Source: Thermotogaceae bacterium (GTDB lineage Bacteria; Thermotogota; Thermotogae; Thermotogales; Thermotogaceae). From it: 64,000 nucleotides of DNA. The notes under the pieces are model-generated. The model saw only the letters and a program-made list of their open reading frames with translations. It did no database searches and was not told where the DNA came from. The DNA lies in the NCBI GenBank assembly GCA_027077795.1, contig JALWTT010000009.1:1-64000 (forward strand), given 5' to 3'. This document shows, piece by piece, positions 52,687 through 61,330 of this stretch. Every line of letters begins with the position of its first letter. The stretch's first letter is position 1. The translations under genes and the position numbers were made by a program.

Positions 52687-54614
52687 AATATCGCGCCCCC
52701 TACGACGCTTATCAGAAGGGATACTGTGTAAGCGATGAACAGACTGTACATTACGGAAAAGAGGGCCCATTTCCATCCTCCGGTTTCTGTTTTAATAACC
52801 GCTATCGTTGCGAAGCATGGGATGTACGCCATGACGAAGAACATGAAAGAGAGTGCAACTGGTGGGGTTATCAGGTGTGGAAGTACTGAAGATGGATCTC
52901 CATACATCATTTGAAATGTCGATACGACGACTTCCTTTGCCGCGGTTCCGAAAATAAGCGCTGTGACCATCCTCCAATCATACCCTAGGGGTCTGAAAAG
53001 GGGTTCGAAGAACTTCCCAAGGTCGGCCGCAAAGCTCTTGTCTGCTGGAGCGGGATAGCTTCCAAGGAACCATATGGCAATGGAGGATATGAGAATGATG
53101 GTTCCAGCTTTTTCTAGGAAGTGCTTTCCCCTTTCCCAAACATACAGCCAGAGGTTTTTTGCGCTTGGTAATCTGTACCTTGGAAGTTCCATAACAAGAG
53201 GAATAGGCTGGCCTTTGAAAAGGATCTTGTTCAGAAGAGTTGCAGATATGGCTGTCAAAACGATACTGGATATATAAATGGTGAATATAACGGCAGCTTC
53301 CTGCCCTTTGAAAAATATCCCGGCGAGCAAAATGTAGATCGGCAGGCGAGCCGAGCATGTTATAAAAGGTGCTACCAGTATAGTGATGAGCCTTTCCCTT
53401 GGATCTGCTATTCCCCTCGTGGACATCACAGCTGGAACATTACATCCAAAACCAAGAATGAGAGACATGAAGGATCTCCCGGAGAGCTTGAGTTTGTACA
53501 TAAGCTTGTCTATGACAAATGCCGCTCTCGGAAGGTATCCCACCTCCTCCATGAATCCAAGGGCCAAAAACATGCCGAAGATGTTCGGCACGAACACCAG
53601 CACCGCTCCGACGCCACTCACCACGCCGTCAACAACAAGCGATGTGACCCAGCCGTTCCCCATAACTCCTCTAAGCCACTCTCCAAGGCTTGAAATGCCG
53701 GTGTCTATGAGATCCGAGAGAGGAGACATCACATCAAATGTGAATGTGAACGCCAAATACATCATTGCGAGAAATATCGGTATTCCCAAAAATCTGTGTG
53801 TTACAACATGGTCGAATGCCTCGGAAACGGATAATTTTTGGTCAAAGCTCGTGGTGGCTTCTCTGAGTACAGAATCTATGTATTGGTATCTCCTTTGAGC
53901 TATCATCTCCTTGTATTTTTTGTTTTCTTCACCAGTTGGAACTGGTATTTCAAACTCCTCCAGAAGTTCTAGCACCTCCGGATCCCCTTCCAGTGCCTTC
54001 AGTGCTAGCCAACGTGGCTTGTAAGATCTGAGTCTCTTGGCATTTTGAATTCTTTCTTCAATTTTCCTAACCTTTTCCTCTATTTCTTTCTGATAGGTGA
54101 GCTCCACGAACGAATGGACATCCTTTGTGGTTATTATGTGTAATGCCCTGTCGAGAAGCTCATCTATCCCTTCTCCTGTCACAGCTGACGTGAAAACAAC
54201 GTGGACCCCAAAATGCTTCTCAAGTTCGTATCTGTTTATTTTCATACCACGCTTCTTGGCTTCATCGATCGCGTTCACGACTAGCATAACGTTTTCTCTC
54301 ATTTCCAAAACTTCTATGAGGAGGTAAAGTCCTTGCTCCATGTTGAGAGCATCTACAATGACAACAACTACATCTGGCGCTTCTCTTAATAGGTAGTCTC
54401 TCGTTATCTTTTCATCTATTGATATGGCGCCAAGGGAGTAGATTCCTGGAAGATCTACGAGCTTTATCTCTCTGCCTCTCCAACGCCGTATACCTTCTTT
54501 CCTTGAAACCGTCACCCCTGGCCAATTTGCAACATACTGACGAGCTCCCGTTATGGTGTTGAAGAGTGAGCTTTTCCCGACGTTCGGATTTCCAACGAGA
54601 GCCACTGTGTTCAC
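52683..54614 (-). CDS. feoB: ferrous iron transport protein B
   Basis: FeoB is the Fe2+ permease of the cytoplasmic membrane. The 643-residue protein has an N-terminal GTPase domain: G1 GNPNVGKSS (8-16), VTVSRKEG, G3 DLPGIYS and G4 NAIDEA. A GDI-like helical linker and a membrane part with two Gate motifs (LILGFGCNVPAVMSTRGI and FMAYIPCFATIAVIK) follow. Cysteines in both gate regions are conserved. It starts one base after feoA. Confidence 0.97.
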   Translation of the reverse strand: MNTVALVGNPNVGKSSLFNTITGARQYVANWPGVTVSRKEGIRRWRGREIKLVDLPGIYSLGAISIDEKITRDYLLREAPDVVVVIVDALNMEQGLYLLIEVLEMRENVMLVVNAIDEAKKRGMKINRYELEKHFGVHVVFTSAVTGEGIDELLDRALHIITTKDVHSFVELTYQKEIEEKVRKIEERIQNAKRLRSYKPRWLALKALEGDPEVLELLEEFEIPVPTGEENKKYKEMIAQRRYQYIDSVLREATTSFDQKLSVSEAFDHVVTHRFLGIPIFLAMMYLAFTFTFDVMSPLSDLIDTGISSLGEWLRGVMGNGWVTSLVVDGVVSGVGAVLVFVPNIFGMFLALGFMEEVGYLPRAAFVIDKLMYKLKLSGRSFMSLILGFGCNVPAVMSTRGIADPRERLITILVAPFITCSARLPIYILLAGIFFKGQEAAVIFTIYISSIVLTAISATLLNKILFKGQPIPLVMELPRYRLPSAKNLWLYVWERGKHFLEKAGTIILISSIAIWFLGSYPAPADKSFAADLGKFFEPLFRPLGYDWRMVTALIFGTAAKEVVVSTFQMMYGDPSSVLPHLITPPVALSFMFFVMAYIPCFATIAVIKTETGGWKWALFSVMYSLFIAYTVSLLISVVGGAIL

Positions 54615-54615
54615 C

Positions 54616-55059
54616 TTAGATCTCCTCCACTATTATCTTTTCAGCCATTCCCATGCCTATTCTCACGGGTTTTCCGTTTATAGTGATGGATATCGGAAAC
54701 TTTGAAGCCACCATTATCTTGCTACCGACATTTATTCCTAGGGACCTCATTTTAGACATGAAAAACGGTCCTCCGAGGAAGGCCTTCACGATGTAGTGCT
54801 TTCCCACTTCAGCCATCGAGAGAGGGAAATTCTTGCTCACAGGCTCAACTTCTATCAAATCCGCTTCACTGTTTCTCAGTGTGATCATTTTTCCATGAAC
54901 CGTGTAAACCCGTGGATCTCCAAAAGGGGCTTCCCTGACGACCTCAACAATCGAGCCTGGAACGAATCCAAGTCCAAGGATCCTCCCTTGGAGCTCTGGT
55001 GGAAAATCCACAGATACGATTTTAACCTTTGTACCAACAACAGCTTCGGACAGTTTCAC
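54616..55059 (-). CDS. feoA: FeoA protein with two tandem FeoA domains
   Basis: The small SH3-like regulator of FeoB is present as a duplicated protein of 147 residues: domain one ends near LRNSEADLIEVEP and domain two runs from PLSMAEVGKHYIVK to EKIIVEEI. Both have the RxxxLGxxxGSxxxV type signature (LGLGFVPGSIVEVV; SLGINVGSKIMVAS). GTG start after GGAGGAGAG. A dimer-like single chain could bind FeoB differently from single-domain FeoA. Confidence 0.95.
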   Translation of the reverse strand: MKLSEAVVGTKVKIVSVDFPPELQGRILGLGFVPGSIVEVVREAPFGDPRVYTVHGKMITLRNSEADLIEVEPVSKNFPLSMAEVGKHYIVKAFLGGPFFMSKMRSLGINVGSKIMVASKFPISITINGKPVRIGMGMAEKIIVEEI

Positions 55060-55096
55060 ATTCTCTCCTCCAAATCTACTTCTTTTAAACCGTGTT

Positions 55097-55125
55097 AGAA
55101 TATATCATAGTTAATTCTATTTCAA
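55097..55125 (-). promoter_or_regulatory. promoter for feo operon
   Basis: On the minus strand TTGAAA (55125-55120) and TATTCT (55102-55097) have a 17-nt spacer. The element overlaps the region needed for the divergent lipoprotein gene (possible CATAGT at 55106-55111). The two operons could therefore interfere. No Fur box could be confirmed. Confidence 0.5.
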
Positions 55126-55137
55126 GGAGGTGTGGAA

Positions 55138-56820
55138 ATGAAGAGATACTTCTGGGTGCTTGCACTTTTAGTTTTGGCATTGCTTCTGTCTCTCACCAGC
55201 TGTAGCCAGCCACAGCCTTACGGAACTATCAAAGGGGTCCAGGAGATTTATACACTCGGGAGCACCGTTACTGTTGAGTGGTATACGGTTAACTACGAGA
55301 AAGCCAACCTTCCATATGAAATCGTCATAGATACACCTGATGGCAGCGAGATAACAGTTCCAGCTACTGAAGAAAGCTATTCTTTCGTCCCTGAGAAGGT
55401 TGGAAAGTACACCGTTTCCCTGTACGGAGGAGAGAAAGACAACAGAACTCTTCTTGACAGCGTCAATTTCTTCGTCACCAGTTTGGAATTCGTCGGGCCA
55501 AGCGACGGTGAAATCATAGGAGGGCCCACTTGGGACGGAACTGTAACGGTTTCTTGGAAGGAGCTGTCCGGTGCCCCAGTTGAATACCAGTACTCACTCG
55601 ATGGAGTAAATTGGACTGAAGTGGACTCAACAAGTGTGAAACTCATGAGTCTGCCAGACGGTAACTATACATTCTACCTAAAGATCAAAGGGATCGACAT
55701 GCCACCGCTCACAAGGAGTTTCAAGGTGGATACAACACCGCCTCAGCTTGATTTCATTGGTGGTAGTAGAGAGCATCAGTACCTTTGGAATGGAGATTTC
55801 GATCCAAATGGAAGATATGAGGAGTTTGAGTGGAGCTCTAACGAAGATTTGAGCTATCTGCTTGTCAGGTTCTATCTGTTTGACACAAAGCTGGGTATGA
55901 GGGTAGGTAGGATAAACCTAGTTGACAGCGATGGAGATGGAATTTACGATGATCTGGAAGTTCTTCCAATGGCTAGCAGCGCTGAGCACAAGTGGTATCA
56001 TATCGTCACCAATCCAAAATACTGGGTGATGATCATCTCTGACAAAGAGATGTACATTCCTGGATACGATGTCGATGAAACAGGAGCATCAACGTTTATA
56101 GGATGGACAAAGGTTGGATTTTCCATGTCTAGTGAGTACAAATTGTTCGTTGGTTTCGAAGCGTATGACAAAGTCATGAACTCAACTGATCCTTATTTGA
56201 CAGCATACCAGTTCGTTAACCTGAATGAGAGATATGAATTTTCAAATGAGCCAACGATAAAAATAGACGAAAATTCCGCAGAACTCGATCCGGAATCCAG
56301 CAAGTTGTACCTCGCCATAACGGCGAAAAACCTCAAGTCATACTTATCAAAAGAAGAGCACTACAGCAGCGAAACGGATAAGGACACGACCTTCTCTTCT
56401 GGGCTTCTTTACATGCAAATTCCGGTTGTTTACTCCACAAACCTGACGCTCTCAAATGTTGAGTGGAGCAACTTCTGGAAAGAGAAGAAGGAGCTCAACT
56501 ATTACAAGGTGGATGACAGCGCTTCTGTTGTCGAGTACACCGGCGGAGATGTTGTTTATCTGTACAAGGGATTCGTGAATGGAGAAGATGAATCAGAGCC
56601 CGTTGAAGATACGATTTTAGCTACTCTTGTCTTTGATATAAACGATTCTTCAAGTTCTGTAGCCAGCGCACAGATATGGTATGAAGGAGATTTCACCAAG
56701 TACCAAAACTTCAAGGATGTTCCAAACGTCATCATAACGGACAACCTTGGAAGACAAATAGACGGGGTGATTGTAGACAACACCACTGTTTTGGTTCCTC
56801 TTGAAGGGGGTGAGAAGTGA
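55138..56820 (+). CDS. surface lipoprotein with cohesin-like C-terminal domain
   Basis: ATG 55138 follows AAGGAGGTG. A signal peptide ends in the lipobox L19-T20-S21-C22, so the 560-residue protein should be lipid-anchored outside the cell. Beta-sandwich, Ig-like repeats follow (about 30-115, 116-200 ending FKVDTTPPQ). Next comes a domain with a Ca2+-loop DSDGDGIYDD (263-272). A C-terminal domain (about 372-540) has the strand order and Asn/Asp-rich spacing of cohesins (GLLYMQIPVVYSTNLTLSNVE, TILATLVFDIN, VIITDNLGRQI). The cohesin call is structural inference. Its stop shares one base with the dockerin protease gene, which supports a binding-partner role. Confidence 0.7.
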   Translation: MKRYFWVLALLVLALLLSLTSCSQPQPYGTIKGVQEIYTLGSTVTVEWYTVNYEKANLPYEIVIDTPDGSEITVPATEESYSFVPEKVGKYTVSLYGGEKDNRTLLDSVNFFVTSLEFVGPSDGEIIGGPTWDGTVTVSWKELSGAPVEYQYSLDGVNWTEVDSTSVKLMSLPDGNYTFYLKIKGIDMPPLTRSFKVDTTPPQLDFIGGSREHQYLWNGDFDPNGRYEEFEWSSNEDLSYLLVRFYLFDTKLGMRVGRINLVDSDGDGIYDDLEVLPMASSAEHKWYHIVTNPKYWVMIISDKEMYIPGYDVDETGASTFIGWTKVGFSMSSEYKLFVGFEAYDKVMNSTDPYLTAYQFVNLNERYEFSNEPTIKIDENSAELDPESSKLYLAITAKNLKSYLSKEEHYSSETDKDTTFSSGLLYMQIPVVYSTNLTLSNVEWSNFWKEKKELNYYKVDDSASVVEYTGGDVVYLYKGFVNGEDESEPVEDTILATLVFDINDSSSSVASAQIWYEGDFTKYQNFKDVPNVIITDNLGRQIDGVIVDNTTVLVPLEGGEK

Positions 56821-58196
56821 TGAAAAGGATCGTAGCAATTCTCCTGATCGCACTCGCGATATTCTCATTCGCATCTCTCAAAGATGAATGGATGAGAGGA
56901 GTCCAGAAGATAAACTCCATTCCAGGCCTGTCGTGGAGAGCAGGATATTTCAAAGGACTTGATAGGTACGAAGGGCTCGCCTCAAATCTTGACGAACTCT
57001 TCAAGAAATGGGCGGGAACAAGAGAACTTCCAAAGGAGATCAAAAACAGATTTATAAGGTTCTTAAAAACCTCAAAACTCACCAGCACAGATGATATGTT
57101 CATGGCCAGCAAGTTCCTTTACACGTATCAAGGAGAAGAGCTCCCTTCTTACTTCATACAAGTTCACACTCCCGTTAGAGATCAGGCGTATCACGGAACA
57201 TGCTGGGCCTTCTCAACAACGGCGGTAATGGAGAGTGCGTATCTCGTTCAAGTTCTTAAGGACAATGGGGAATCTTCTATCTCTCCCGTTGAGCTTCAAA
57301 AATCGGATGTTGATTTTTCAGAGCAATTTGTAGGGTATCACGATATAGATTGGGATCTTGCTCGTTATGAAGGTTACTATGTGATACAAGATTCAAATTA
57401 CGATGGGGGAGGGAATCCGTATTTTGCAACTTACAACCTCATCAGGTATGGCATACCAAGCGAAGATACGTTCCCGTACATCGGATACGATAAATCGCCA
57501 TGGATAAAATGGAATCCCAAAGGAGATTGGAAAAAGACTTTGGAATTTTCCAACAAAACGGCTGTAATTCTGAGCTATGACGATATGAAAGATGCTTTCA
57601 ACATGAGCTATGAGGGCTACATAAACACGATAAAAGAAGCTATAGAAAAATATGGAGCTCTGTCTGTTATGTACCAGATTCCAAGTGATTTTTACTACTA
57701 CATTTCAGGTGTTTACACACCTGCAACAGATACCACTGTTGGCGGACATGCCGTAACGCTTGTTGGGTGGTTAGATGTTGAGGCACTCAAAGAGCTAGGA
57801 TGGCTGGATGAAAGTGCAACTTCTTTGATATATAAGGATCCTTTCACAGGCAAAACAAACGAAGCGACGCTCTTTTGGGTCATAAAGAACTCCTGGGGCT
57901 CATCTTGGGGATGGGATGGATACTACGTGGTGCCGGCTATAACGAAGGAGCAGTATGAAAATGGTGAAGTTGCTAGGTGGCAAATAGAGTACTACTGGAT
58001 GTACGTACCGATAATTGGAGCACCCGAGTGGTCAAAAGCTGACTTCGACAACGATGGAGATGTGGATGAAGACGATTGGAACGCACTGAAAAGCGCACTT
58101 TGGAGCAATGATAAGAAATACGACCTGAACGGAGACGGAAAAGTGAACGGAAACGATCTGGAGATCTTCATGAGACTTTGGAACGCGAGTAAATAA
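56820..58196 (+). CDS. secreted papain-family (C1A) protease with C-terminal dockerin
   Basis: The 458-residue protein has a signal peptide (MKRIVAILLIALAIFSFAS) and a pro-region to about residue 110. The peptidase domain has Q122 and catalytic C128 in VRDQAYHGTCWAFST, H310 in VGGHAVTLVGW and N357 in IKNSWGSSWGWDGYY. A type I dockerin (407-458) carries two Ca2+ loops: D408-D410-D412-D414-D419 (DFDNDGDVDEDDW) and D435-N437-D439-N443-D446 (DLNGDGKVNGNDL). All catalytic and calcium positions are intact. The start is ATG 56820 after GGGGGTGAG; a GTG one codon earlier is less likely. An intrinsic terminator follows. Confidence 0.92.
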   Translation: MKRIVAILLIALAIFSFASLKDEWMRGVQKINSIPGLSWRAGYFKGLDRYEGLASNLDELFKKWAGTRELPKEIKNRFIRFLKTSKLTSTDDMFMASKFLYTYQGEELPSYFIQVHTPVRDQAYHGTCWAFSTTAVMESAYLVQVLKDNGESSISPVELQKSDVDFSEQFVGYHDIDWDLARYEGYYVIQDSNYDGGGNPYFATYNLIRYGIPSEDTFPYIGYDKSPWIKWNPKGDWKKTLEFSNKTAVILSYDDMKDAFNMSYEGYINTIKEAIEKYGALSVMYQIPSDFYYYISGVYTPATDTTVGGHAVTLVGWLDVEALKELGWLDESATSLIYKDPFTGKTNEATLFWVIKNSWGSSWGWDGYYVVPAITKEQYENGEVARWQIEYYWMYVPIIGAPEWSKADFDNDGDVDEDDWNALKSALWSNDKKYDLNGDGKVNGNDLEIFMRLWNASK

Positions 58197-58200
58197 CTCA

Positions 58201-58225
58201 AAAGCCCCCTCTTCGGGGGCTTTTT
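58201..58225 (+). terminator. intrinsic terminator of the lipoprotein-protease operon
   Basis: GCCCCC (58204-58209) pairs with GGGGGC (58215-58220) around TCTTC, with AAA before and TTTTT after, right behind the protease stop. Between 58226 and 58403 I see no gene or clear element. Confidence 0.9.
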
Positions 58226-58403
58226 CTTGCCACATGGATGTACCTAGGATTTTACCTGCTCGATAGCTTGTTATGATATGTAGCGGTATTTTAAACCACC
58301 TTTTCATCCTTTCTGGAAATGCTCCTGTTCCTCCTGGGATATTGTCTTATCCATTAGGTGACAAATATGTTCATATCTATCTGTGAAACACACTCTTTCA
58401 TAC

Positions 58404-58431
58404 TTGACAGTTTTTCTTCCGTGTGTAAAAT
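58404..58431 (+). promoter_or_regulatory. promoter for acidic-tail protein gene
   Basis: A perfect TTGACA (58404-58409) and TAAAAT (58426-58431) are 16 nt apart, 35 nt before the ATG. Confidence 0.65.
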
Positions 58432-58465
58432 AACGGCGACTTTCCAAAGGGAGGGAGGGAGGAAC

Positions 58466-58879
58466 ATGGGGTTCAAGTACACTCTCAGAATTTTCGTCGA
58501 TGAGCAGACCGCGAGGAGGGCCATTATTACTCCTGAAGTCGTTAGAAAGATGAGGAACACTGGAACGAGGATGGAGTACTCTTCAGGCGTTCTCAACGTT
58601 GAGTCCAAGGAAAACCATGATATAGATGAAGAGCTTCTGAAGGCCCTTGCCAGAGCCATAGGGAAACCCGTTGAAGCTGTCGCCGAGCTTGAAGTCAATG
58701 GAAGAGTCAAAGAAATTTTCAGAGGAAAGCTGGATCCGTTCAGACCCCTTGGAGTTTCCTCCGCGGAGGAGGTGGAAGAAGAGGAAGAGGAAGAAATGGA
58801 GGAAGATGAAGAGCTCTTTCTAGATGAAGAAGAACTGGAGGAAGAAATTTTCTACTATGACGATGACAACGAGTATTAG
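58466..58879 (+). CDS. hypothetical protein with polyglutamate/aspartate tail
   Basis: The 137-residue product starts at ATG 58466 behind a long GGGAGGGAGGGAGG SD; an earlier in-frame start is unlikely. Residues 1-95 form a compact alpha/beta domain (GFKYTLRIFVDEQTARRAI ... AVAELEVNGRVKEIF). The last 40 are almost entirely Glu, Asp and Tyr, so that part is disordered and strongly negative. Such tails occur in histone-like, RNA-polymerase-delta-like and chaperone proteins. The domain itself is not recognised. Confidence 0.75.
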   Translation: MGFKYTLRIFVDEQTARRAIITPEVVRKMRNTGTRMEYSSGVLNVESKENHDIDEELLKALARAIGKPVEAVAELEVNGRVKEIFRGKLDPFRPLGVSSAEEVEEEEEEEMEEDEELFLDEEELEEEIFYYDDDNEY

Positions 58880-59214
58880 TATCTCCAGCGATTCCTTCTC
58901 CAACCAAACCTTCCCCACCCTATCATGTAACCTATGCCGAGTTGAACGAGCCACGCTCCTGCAACAACACCAACAAACGCCCAGAATCCCAGCTCTATAG
59001 TTCCCAGAAGTTTCAGGACTAAAGCTAATCCTATCGTGAAGGACACTAGTCCTCGTGGGAAAAACCTAACCATGGCGAATATCCCGCTTAGTCCAAATCC
59101 AATGGCTATTATCCACAGGAACGCATCCCAGAATCCAACAGGTGCCGCTCCGAAAGATCCCAGAAGTACAAAAATCCCCAGGATAATGAGAATAGTGCCA
59201 AATAGCCAGCTCAC
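58876..59214 (-). CDS. small membrane protein with Gly/Trp/Arg tail
   Basis: The 112-residue protein is hydrophobic throughout residues 1-95 with about four spans (LFGTILIILGIFVLLGSFG, FLWIIAIGFGLSGIFAM, FTIGLALVLKLLG, FWAFVGVVAGAWL) and ends in a basic aromatic tail (GWRRNRWRY). It resembles the general DUF5668-like membrane proteins, but family membership is not certain. GTG 59214 overlaps the Sua5 stop by 4 nt, with GAGGTGAT as SD. Confidence 0.75.
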   Translation of the reverse strand: MSWLFGTILIILGIFVLLGSFGAAPVGFWDAFLWIIAIGFGLSGIFAMVRFFPRGLVSFTIGLALVLKLLGTIELGFWAFVGVVAGAWLVQLGIGYMIGWGRFGWRRNRWRY

Positions 59215-60221
59215 CTTATCACCTCACTCGCTGCTTTTCTGAGCCTGTTCATAACGGAGAATAAGATGCCTTTTTCCGGTAAACCTTCAACAATTATGAC
59301 ATCACCTTCTATTTTATCCGCTTCTCTGAGCTTTTTGAACAGTTCGTGTGCTATTGAATACTCATTTTCTAAACTTCCAAGTGTTAAAACTCTATTCTCC
59401 TTGTAATTCTCAGCGTGCTCCTTAGGGCATAGGATCACGGGATCAGAGAACCTTGAAACAATTTCTAGTATTTTCGATAAATCTTCAACCAATATCAGTT
59501 TTTTCGAGGGTGCGTAGTGACGATATTTCATTCCAGGTGAAAGGGGCCTGGCTTGGGAATATAAGCCTTTGGCTGTTTCATGGACCAAAACTTTGTGAAT
59601 ACTGGAGATTTGTTCTACCGTTAGGGGGCCTGGCCTAAGGAGAACAGGGGGTTCCTTGGTAACATCTATTATTGTTGATTCTAGCCCAAAGGGCGTTTCA
59701 CCGCCATCTATTATCATATCCACCCTCCCCATCATTTCTTCCCTGACATGATCAAAACTCGTTGGACTTGGACGTCCTGAGATATTCGCGCTGGGAGCAG
59801 CTATTGGAACACCTGAAAGTTCTATCAGCATTTTCGCTATAGGATGTGAAGGTGTCCTAACCGCAACTGTGTTCAAACCAGCTGTTACAACATCGGAGAT
59901 TTTTTCAGATCTCTCCATTATCAAGGTCAGTGGTCCTGGCCAAAGCTTCTCAATGAAGTTCCTGGCAACTTCTGGAATATCCCTAACGACATTTTTAAGC
60001 ATTTTTGAGGAGCTTATATGAACTATCAGCGGGTTATCCTGAGGCCTTCCCTTCGCCTTAAAAATCTTCTCACAGGCCTTTTCGTTGTAGGCATCTGCTC
60101 CCAAACCATAAACAGTTTCTGTGGGGAATGCAACAAGTCCTCCTTTTTTGATGATCTCAGCAGCCTTTTTCAGTAAGATCGCATCTGGGTTTTCCGGGTC
60201 GACTTTTACAACCTCAGTCAT
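59211..60221 (-). CDS. L-threonylcarbamoyladenylate synthase (Sua5 type)
   Basis: The enzyme makes threonylcarbamoyl-AMP for t6A37 modification of ANN-decoding tRNAs. The 336 residues include the TsaC/YrdC domain (GGLVAFPTETVYGLGADA, KGRPQDNPLIVHIS, WPGPLTLIM, APSANISGRPSPTS, LLRPGPLTVEQI) and a C-terminal Sua5 domain from about residue 220 (SPGMKYRHYAPSKKLILV). The start is ATG 60221, overlapping the MFS stop as ATGA. An in-frame ATG at 60377 would add a fragment reading through the MFS gene. Confidence 0.96.
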   Translation of the reverse strand: MTEVVKVDPENPDAILLKKAAEIIKKGGLVAFPTETVYGLGADAYNEKACEKIFKAKGRPQDNPLIVHISSSKMLKNVVRDIPEVARNFIEKLWPGPLTLIMERSEKISDVVTAGLNTVAVRTPSHPIAKMLIELSGVPIAAPSANISGRPSPTSFDHVREEMMGRVDMIIDGGETPFGLESTIIDVTKEPPVLLRPGPLTVEQISSIHKVLVHETAKGLYSQARPLSPGMKYRHYAPSKKLILVEDLSKILEIVSRFSDPVILCPKEHAENYKENRVLTLGSLENEYSIAHELFKKLREADKIEGDVIIVEGLPEKGILFSVMNRLRKAASEVIR

Positions 60222-61330
60222 TCTCTCACTCCCAAAGCCATTATAGCTCCCGAGAGAGCCATCAACCCTCCTATAACAAAAACCGTGCCATAGGAAAAAG
60301 CTCTCACCACTAAAACGGAAAGAGGGGGAAATATTATTCTGCTGAATATGTTCACCCCCTGAAAGAAGCCTTCCCATCTTCCAAGTTTTTCAGGCGCCGC
60401 TTGGAATTTCAACGTCTCTTTGGCTGGAAGCCACGTCAAAAACCCTGTTCCCACCAGTATATGTGAGAAGTAGAAGAACTTCAGATCTGGAACGGCTATC
60501 AGAAAGAAGTACCCACTCATGAGGAGAGCACCTACAAAGAACTTCCATTTCAGGGACATCTTCTCAGAAACTTTTCTGAAAACGAAGTATGAAGCTATTA
60601 CGGAGCCGGAAAAGAACATCTCGAAATAGAACATTTGAAGCTGATCACCCTTGAGCACTTCTTTGAGAAAATATGAAACAATCATCCAGCTGGCGAAGTT
60701 GAAAGACAAGAAAATGAAAAGTTGTGACATGTATATGTAAAGCAAACTACTCTTATCATGAGCTTTTGAGGCTCCTTCCATCCCCGTTTTTACCCTTGGG
60801 AGAAGCGACAAGAACGCCATGACATAAACTATTGCTCCCAAGAACATCGACAAAAACAATGCTCTATACGTACCCAGTCCCTTCAGGTATGTAAAGGCGA
60901 AAAAGATCAAGAAGAATATCTTAACGCCTTCGGCTGATACTACCATCTTTCGGTAAACATCTTCTCTGATGTCAGCTGGAATTATCGCTCTCTCGTAGAG
61001 TACCTGCGACGGGAAGAACACATCAGAAAAACCCGCTGCCACTTGGGCAGTCGCAAACCACTTCATTTGATATTTGAAAGCCAAAACAAGTGGTCCTAAG
61101 GAGTAGATGAGTTTTCCTAGAATCACTCCTATCCCCGGTGGGAACCTCTCAAAGATCCTGCCAACAGTGTAGCTCAAAATCGCCTGGAGAGCGTACACTA
61201 TGGTGAATATCCATCCAACTTCTGAAAGAGAGATTCCCACCTCCGACGCGTAAAGTGGAGAAATGAGTACGAAAAAGTAAAGAAATCCGGTGATTGAATT
61301 CACCAATATGTATCTGTTGTGAGCTCTCAT
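60218..61330 (-). CDS. MFS-family transporter
   Basis: The 370-residue integral membrane protein has about 11-12 spans. The loop 2-3 motif is degenerate (SYTVGRIFERFPPGIG in place of GxxxDRxGRR). No substrate-specific motif is seen, so the substrate is open. It overlaps mutL by 1 nt at the start and Sua5 by 4 nt at the end, inside a compact operon. Confidence 0.88.
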   Translation of the reverse strand: MRAHNRYILVNSITGFLYFFVLISPLYASEVGISLSEVGWIFTIVYALQAILSYTVGRIFERFPPGIGVILGKLIYSLGPLVLAFKYQMKWFATAQVAAGFSDVFFPSQVLYERAIIPADIREDVYRKMVVSAEGVKIFFLIFFAFTYLKGLGTYRALFLSMFLGAIVYVMAFLSLLPRVKTGMEGASKAHDKSSLLYIYMSQLFIFLSFNFASWMIVSYFLKEVLKGDQLQMFYFEMFFSGSVIASYFVFRKVSEKMSLKWKFFVGALLMSGYFFLIAVPDLKFFYFSHILVGTGFLTWLPAKETLKFQAAPEKLGRWEGFFQGVNIFSRIIFPPLSVLVVRAFSYGTVFVIGGLMALSGAIMALGVRE

